A stretch of DNA of 8,425 bases from Chloroflexia bacterium. Its GTDB lineage: Bacteria > Chloroflexota > Chloroflexia > Thermomicrobiales > JALYUS01. Made by a program: the position numbers and the translations under genes. Shown here one piece after another: positions 5,567-8,425 of the stretch (positions are counted from its first letter, which is position 1; every line of letters begins with the position of its first letter). The notes beneath the pieces were generated by a model. That model worked only from the letters and a program-made list of their open reading frames with translations. It was not told the origin of the DNA and did no database searches. The stretch spans positions 1-8,425 of the forward strand of contig JAICIL010000195.1 of NCBI GenBank assembly GCA_025924435.1. The letters are read 5' to 3'.

Positions 5567-6376
5567 ATGGTATCGGGCACACGCAAACGAGTAATCATCG
5601 GGGTGATTGCGGCGGTCGTCGCGCTGCTCACGGTGGCGACGACCGCACTCGCGGCGGGGTTCGGCGGCCGGCACGGCTTGCAGGCCCCCGGCGGCAATAA
5701 CCAGCCGGCGAATGCACAGTCGGGCAATAACAGGCCGGGAAATCGCGGCTTCGGCCCGCGCGCGGTGGTCACGGCGGTGGACACGACCAACCAGACGATC
5801 ACGCTCGGCGGGCTGCCGCAGCAGATCGCCACGGTGAAGATTGACCAGAACGTCAAACTCGTCGCCATCCAGCCGGACGGCACGACGAAGGCCGCGGCGA
5901 TCACCGACTTCAAGACGGGTTCGCTCGTCGAGGTCCGCTTCCAGTTCAACGGGCGCGGCGGGCGCGGGCGCGGCCCCGGCCAGCCGGGGAATGGCTCTAA
6001 CCAACCGGGCAACGCGCCGAGCAACGGGCAGGGCAAGCCGATGGTGACCGTGACGCAAATCGCGCTCGTGTCGCCGGGCCAGGTGAGCGTCTCGGGCCTC
6101 GTCACCGCCACCGGCGGCACGTTGACGATCGTTGATGGCGGCGGCCTGCAACTGACGATCGCGACCACCGGCGGCACGAAAGTCACCAAGGGCACGGCGG
6201 CCGCCACTGTCGCGGACATCAAGGTCGGCGACCGCATCTCCGCCACCGGCACGCAGAACGGCGCGACGGTGAACGCGACCACGCTCCGCATCTTCGACCC
6301 GAGCGCGATGAAATCGCGCATGATGCCCGGCATGAAGCCGGGGATGGGCAGCCCGGCCGCGCCGCCCTCCGCATAG
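5567..6376 (+). CDS. Secreted protein with two DUF5666-like domains
   Basis: This 269-residue protein has a classical Sec signal: basic RKR (6-8), hydrophobic 9-28, and an ALA-like cleavage context near residue 29. There is no lipobox, so it is predicted secreted or periplasmic rather than a lipoprotein. A Gly/Asn/Pro linker follows with two 10-residue units (GGNNQPANAQ, SGNNRPGNRG, 42-61; 30-base period from 5691). Domain one spans about 65-128. A second linker rich in Gly, Asn, Pro and Arg is at 129-158. Domain two, about 162-243, has SGLVTATGGTLTIVD and VADIKVGDRISATG, the DUF5666 hallmarks. The tail (249-261) is Met-rich (KSRMMPGMKPGMG). The ATG has GAGGAGG 8 bases upstream, and the gene ends before a strong terminator, so it is monocistronic. 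Its biochemical role is unknown. Confidence 0.85.
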   Translation: MVSGTRKRVIIGVIAAVVALLTVATTALAAGFGGRHGLQAPGGNNQPANAQSGNNRPGNRGFGPRAVVTAVDTTNQTITLGGLPQQIATVKIDQNVKLVAIQPDGTTKAAAITDFKTGSLVEVRFQFNGRGGRGRGPGQPGNGSNQPGNAPSNGQGKPMVTVTQIALVSPGQVSVSGLVTATGGTLTIVDGGGLQLTIATTGGTKVTKGTAAATVADIKVGDRISATGTQNGATVNATTLRIFDPSAMKSRMMPGMKPGMGSPAAPPSA

Positions 6377-6402
6377 CAACTCCTTCTCTTCCTCCTTCTC
6401 AT

Positions 6403-6434
6403 GCCGCCCCGGCCTCCCACCGGGGCGGTGTTTT
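6403..6434 (+). terminator. Rho-independent terminator of the secreted DUF5666 gene
   Basis: CCGCCCCGG (6404-6412) pairs perfectly with CCGGGGCGG (6420-6428) around a 7-base loop, extended by a G-T pair, and is followed by GTTTT (6430-6434). It lies 27 bases after the stop codon. A small extra hairpin, TGCCA-TCG-TGGCA, follows at 6436-6448. Confidence 0.85.
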
Positions 6435-6553
6435 GTGCCATCGTGGCATGGTGCGCCGATATGCTCGCGCGCGCCTTCCGGTTTCTGTCCGCTCCTCGGT
6501 GTCGAGGGGGTCGCGGCGGGTCCCGCTGTTTGCGCATGACCGGAATCGTCCCG

Positions 6554-6598
6554 TTGCCAAAGGCAGGCGGCGCGCCGATAATCGGCGAACGTTATCGG
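6554..6598 (+). promoter_or_regulatory. Sigma70-like promoter with overlapping inverted repeat
   Basis: TTGCCA (6554-6559) and GATAAT (6577-6582) are separated by exactly 17 bases, a good match to housekeeping -35/-10 elements. Transcription would begin about 50 bases before the methyltransferase ATG at 6640. CCGATAA (6575-6581) and TTATCGG (6592-6598) form a perfect 7-base inverted repeat with 10-base spacing. It covers the -10 and likely start point, the expected place for a repressor site. The cognate regulator is not in the window. Confidence 0.5.
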
Positions 6599-6639
6599 GA
6601 TAGATAAAGCGACTGTTCGCACTATAAGCGGGGGCCGGA

Positions 6640-7461
6640 ATGAGCGCCGATTTCGACCGCGAGCGTGAGGGCTTGGCTTGGCAGATCGGGATCTGGGATC
6701 GGATCGCCCCGATCTACATCCGCGAGGTTGACCCGCGCTTCGCCCCGGTGATCGAACAGGTCCTTGCGCACGCCCGCCTCCGGTCGGGGCATCGCGTCCT
6801 CGACCTCGGCACCGGCACCGGTGCGGTCGCCGTGCGGGCCGCACCCCTCGTCGCCCCGGATGGATCGGTGCTCGCGGTCGATCCCAGCGCCGAGATGCTG
6901 GAGTTGGCGCGGGGGCGAGCCGGGCGGGCAGGTCGCACCGACATCGCGTTCGCGGAAGGGCGAGGCGAGACAATTCCCGCCGACGATGGCGCCTTCGATG
7001 CGGTCATGGCCTCGCTGAGCATGATGTACGTCATTGACCGCGCGGCGGCCGCGCGCGAGATCGCGCGGGTGCTGCGCCCGGGCGGCCGCTTCGTCGCGGC
7101 GGTCTGGGCAGGGGCGGACGAGAACGACCTCGTCCGCTTGCAGGAGATGGCCGGTCGCTTCGCGCCCACACCGCCGGTATCGGGGGTCGGGCCGGGGGCG
7201 CTCGCCGATCCCGCGCCCTTCCTCGCCCAATTGGCGGAGGCCGGCATCGCCGCACGCGTCGAGCGGAAAACGCTCGGCTTCGACTTCGGTGATTTCACGC
7301 TCGCCTGGGAGGTGATGGCGAGCGTGACGACGGCGCGCCTCGCCCCCGAGCGGCAGCACGAGGCCAAGCAGGTGGTGCGCGGGGCGATGTGGCCGCATGG
7401 CGACGGGCCGCGTCACTTCCGCAACGTGACGCAGTTCATCATCGGCGAGCGATGGCAGTAG
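6640..7461 (+). CDS. Class I SAM-dependent methyltransferase
   Basis: This 273-residue cytoplasmic protein has a Rossmann-type methyltransferase core (Methyltransf_11/UbiE-like). Motif I is RVLDLGTGTG (52-61), which binds SAM. LAVDPS (78-83) supplies the acidic residue Asp81 for the ribose. AEGRGETIPADDGAFDAVMAS (105-125) covers motifs Post-I and II, and VLRPGGRFVAAVW (144-156) is motif III. The C-terminal third (about 160-273) is a less conserved substrate-binding part ending QFIIGERWQ. The ATG at 6640 is preceded by GGGGGCCGG. The gene is single, with its own promoter upstream and a terminator-like hairpin downstream. The methyl acceptor is unknown: the core resembles quinone and small-molecule methyltransferases, but no quinone genes are nearby, so ubiE is not assigned. 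Confidence 0.9.
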   Translation: MSADFDREREGLAWQIGIWDRIAPIYIREVDPRFAPVIEQVLAHARLRSGHRVLDLGTGTGAVAVRAAPLVAPDGSVLAVDPSAEMLELARGRAGRAGRTDIAFAEGRGETIPADDGAFDAVMASLSMMYVIDRAAAAREIARVLRPGGRFVAAVWAGADENDLVRLQEMAGRFAPTPPVSGVGPGALADPAPFLAQLAEAGIAARVERKTLGFDFGDFTLAWEVMASVTTARLAPERQHEAKQVVRGAMWPHGDGPRHFRNVTQFIIGERWQ

Positions 7462-7517
7462 GGAGATACCGGGAAACCACGAGGAGGGGCGCGAGAATTC
7501 CGCCGATTCCGGTATCT

Positions 7518-7568
7518 GCGGGTGTTTCCGATCACGCGATAAAGCGTGAACCCCGCTTCTTTTCCTTT
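7518..7568 (+). terminator. Terminator-like hairpin after the methyltransferase
   Basis: TCACGC (7532-7537) pairs with GCGTGA (7544-7549) around GATAAA. An outer stem GCGGG (7518-7522) can pair with CCCGC (7552-7556) across an asymmetric internal loop. The pyrimidine run TTCTTTTCCTTT (7557-7568) follows. It lies 57 bases past the stop codon. The T run is interrupted, so efficiency is uncertain. Confidence 0.4.
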
Positions 7569-7583
7569 GCCCACAATCTCCCC

Positions 7584-7601
7584 GCAGGCTGGAAAGCCCG
7601 C
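7584..7601. repeat. Short imperfect palindrome GCAGGCT-GGAA-AGCCCGC
   Basis: GCAGGCT (7584-7590) pairs with AGCCCGC (7595-7601) at six of seven positions around GGAA. The motif 'GCAGGCTGGAAAGCC...GCGCTACC' resembles a widely dispersed intergenic repeat known to me from various bacterial genomes. It sits between two convergent genes. The rest of the gap (7462-7632) shows nothing else beyond the terminator-like hairpin. Confidence 0.45.
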
Positions 7602-7632
7602 GCTACCGCCATACCGAATCGCGATGACCCAT

Positions 7633-8425
7633 CTACCCGGTAAAGGTGATCGAGGCGACGATTGCATCAATCTCCGGGCGGTGCTTGCCGACGGCGAGCG
7701 CCTCGAAGTCGTACTCGCTGCCGCCGTGGTTGACGATCCATAAGACGCCGTCGGTGACCGGGCCGGTCGCCTGGTCCTTCCGCTTCACCGTGTACGTCGT
7801 CAGCTTGCCCGGCTCGCCACCGACCTTCGCGTCGGCGGGCGGGCCGGAGGCGAAGGTCAGCTGCGTGCTCTTCGCCTGCGCGTCCGTCGTCGCCTGGGTC
7901 TCCTCGGCGGGCGTGCCGCTCTGCTTGAAGATGTCCACATAGAAAGAGACACCGTCCGGGCCGTCCACCTCGACGAGGTTGCTCTGCGAGTTCGCCAGTT
8001 GCGTCACCGTCCAGCCGTTCGGGTACTGAAACTTCAGCCGCCCGTTCGGGTCCGTCCATGTCTGCCCGAGCGCGGCAGACGTCGTCGCCGCCGGGGTGCC
8101 GGCGCGCGCGCCGCCGGTCGGCGTCGGCGGCAGCCCGCCCTGCCCGACGGTCGGCGAGACGGCACGGCTCGCGGACGCGGCGGCTGCGGTCGGGGCGCGG
8201 GTCGCGCTCGGGATCACGCGCGTCGGCGCGGGCGTCGGGCTGGCGCTCGTCGCCGCACCCGCGTTCCCGCCCGGGCCTGCCGTGCCCGTCGCGGCAGCGG
8301 AGAGGGTCGCGAAAATGTTGCCGCCGCCCGCCTGCGTGGCGATGGCGACGGCGGTGGTCGTCGAGAGGGAGGCGCTGGCGGTGGCGCGCGCGGGCGTGGC
8401 GGTTGCGCTGCCGGTGTCGCCCTTC
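7633..8425 (-). CDS. Partial exported protein with Thr/Ala/Pro/Ser linker and PsbP/Mog1-like domain
   Basis: The frame is open with no stop from 7635 to the right edge, so about 263 C-terminal residues are visible and the N-terminus is missing. The first ~125 residues are a low-complexity Thr/Ala/Ser/Pro/Gly linker including PTPAPT and PTPTGGA, typical of surface-exposed proteins. A hydrophobic anchor or cytoplasmic part may lie outside the window. The C-terminal ~140 residues form a compact domain opening TWTDPNGRLKFQYPNGWTV, the 'F-x-Y-P-x-G-W' signature of PsbP/Mog1-fold domains. Later segments are GVSFYVDIFKQ, GKLTTYTVKRKD, GVLWIVNHGGSEYDFEA and the end IDAIVASITFTG. A GTG at 8217 is an internal codon, not a credible start. 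Function is unknown, perhaps cell-surface ligand binding or sensing. It converges on the methyltransferase. Confidence 0.75.
   Translation of the reverse strand, partial: KGDTGSATATPARATASASLSTTTAVAIATQAGGGNIFATLSAAATGTAGPGGNAGAATSASPTPAPTRVIPSATRAPTAAAASASRAVSPTVGQGGLPPTPTGGARAGTPAATTSAALGQTWTDPNGRLKFQYPNGWTVTQLANSQSNLVEVDGPDGVSFYVDIFKQSGTPAEETQATTDAQAKSTQLTFASGPPADAKVGGEPGKLTTYTVKRKDQATGPVTDGVLWIVNHGGSEYDFEALAVGKHRPEIDAIVASITFTG

Noticed and set aside
5101..6973. Long minus-strand frames (478 and 476 codons) opposite the secreted DUF5666 gene
   Set aside because: They run through a clear terminator, a promoter and parts of neighbouring genes. Their products lack domain logic and have Pro/Arg-biased composition.
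8215..8217. GTG start for the right-edge protein
   Set aside because: The frame continues open upstream with the same linker composition to the window edge, so this is an internal Val codon.
1..8425. A coherent new multi-gene defence or biosynthetic system
   Set aside because: Apart from the toxin-antitoxin-type pair, the genes are on mixed strands with separate signals and unrelated functions. Nothing visible ties them into one system.

Overview
This is a G+C-rich bacterial window that reads like an ordinary accessory or housekeeping stretch of a Chloroflexota-type genome. That assignment is inference. It rests on the Pro/Thr/Ala/Ser linkers in exported proteins, an LLM-class (F420-type) oxidoreductase, two DUF5666-type exported proteins, a DUF433/DUF5615 gene pair, and dispersed hairpin repeats of the 'GCCAAGG' and 'CACAGAG' types common in that phylum and some others. 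No rRNA, tRNA, CRISPR array, transposase or phage gene is visible.

Layout, left to right. (1) 1-186: a long perfect hairpin repeat, then the leader of an LLM-class flavin/F420 oxidoreductase gene (187-1128, +). (2) 1182-1912, minus strand: a DUF433 antitoxin-like gene followed 5 bases later by a DUF5615 PIN-like gene, in DNA visibly lower in G+C than its neighbours. (3) 2034-2753, +: a lipoprotein with two DUF5666-like repeats. (4) 2878-5284, minus strand: an alpha/beta hydrolase gene and then folC, separated by a 91-base near-palindrome that overlaps the hydrolase stop codon. (5) 5567-6376, +: a second, secreted DUF5666-like protein ending in a clear rho-independent terminator (6403-6434). 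(6) 6640-7461, +: a class I SAM-dependent methyltransferase behind a good sigma70-like promoter that overlaps an inverted repeat. (7) 7633-8425, minus strand: the 3' part of an exported or membrane protein with a long Thr/Ala/Pro/Ser linker and a C-terminal PsbP/Mog1-like domain, cut by the window edge.

The genes do not form one obvious pathway. FolC belongs to folate metabolism. The hydrolase, LLM enzyme and methyltransferase are generic enzymes with unknown substrates. The DUF433/DUF5615 pair looks like a self-contained toxin-antitoxin-type module. I did not find a convincing undescribed multi-gene system. The items most worth checking are the hydrolase whose usual catalytic-acid position is Val, the palindromic repeat fused to a stop codon inside a likely operon, the inverted repeat over the methyltransferase promoter, and the pair of DUF5666 proteins flanking the folC/hydrolase block.
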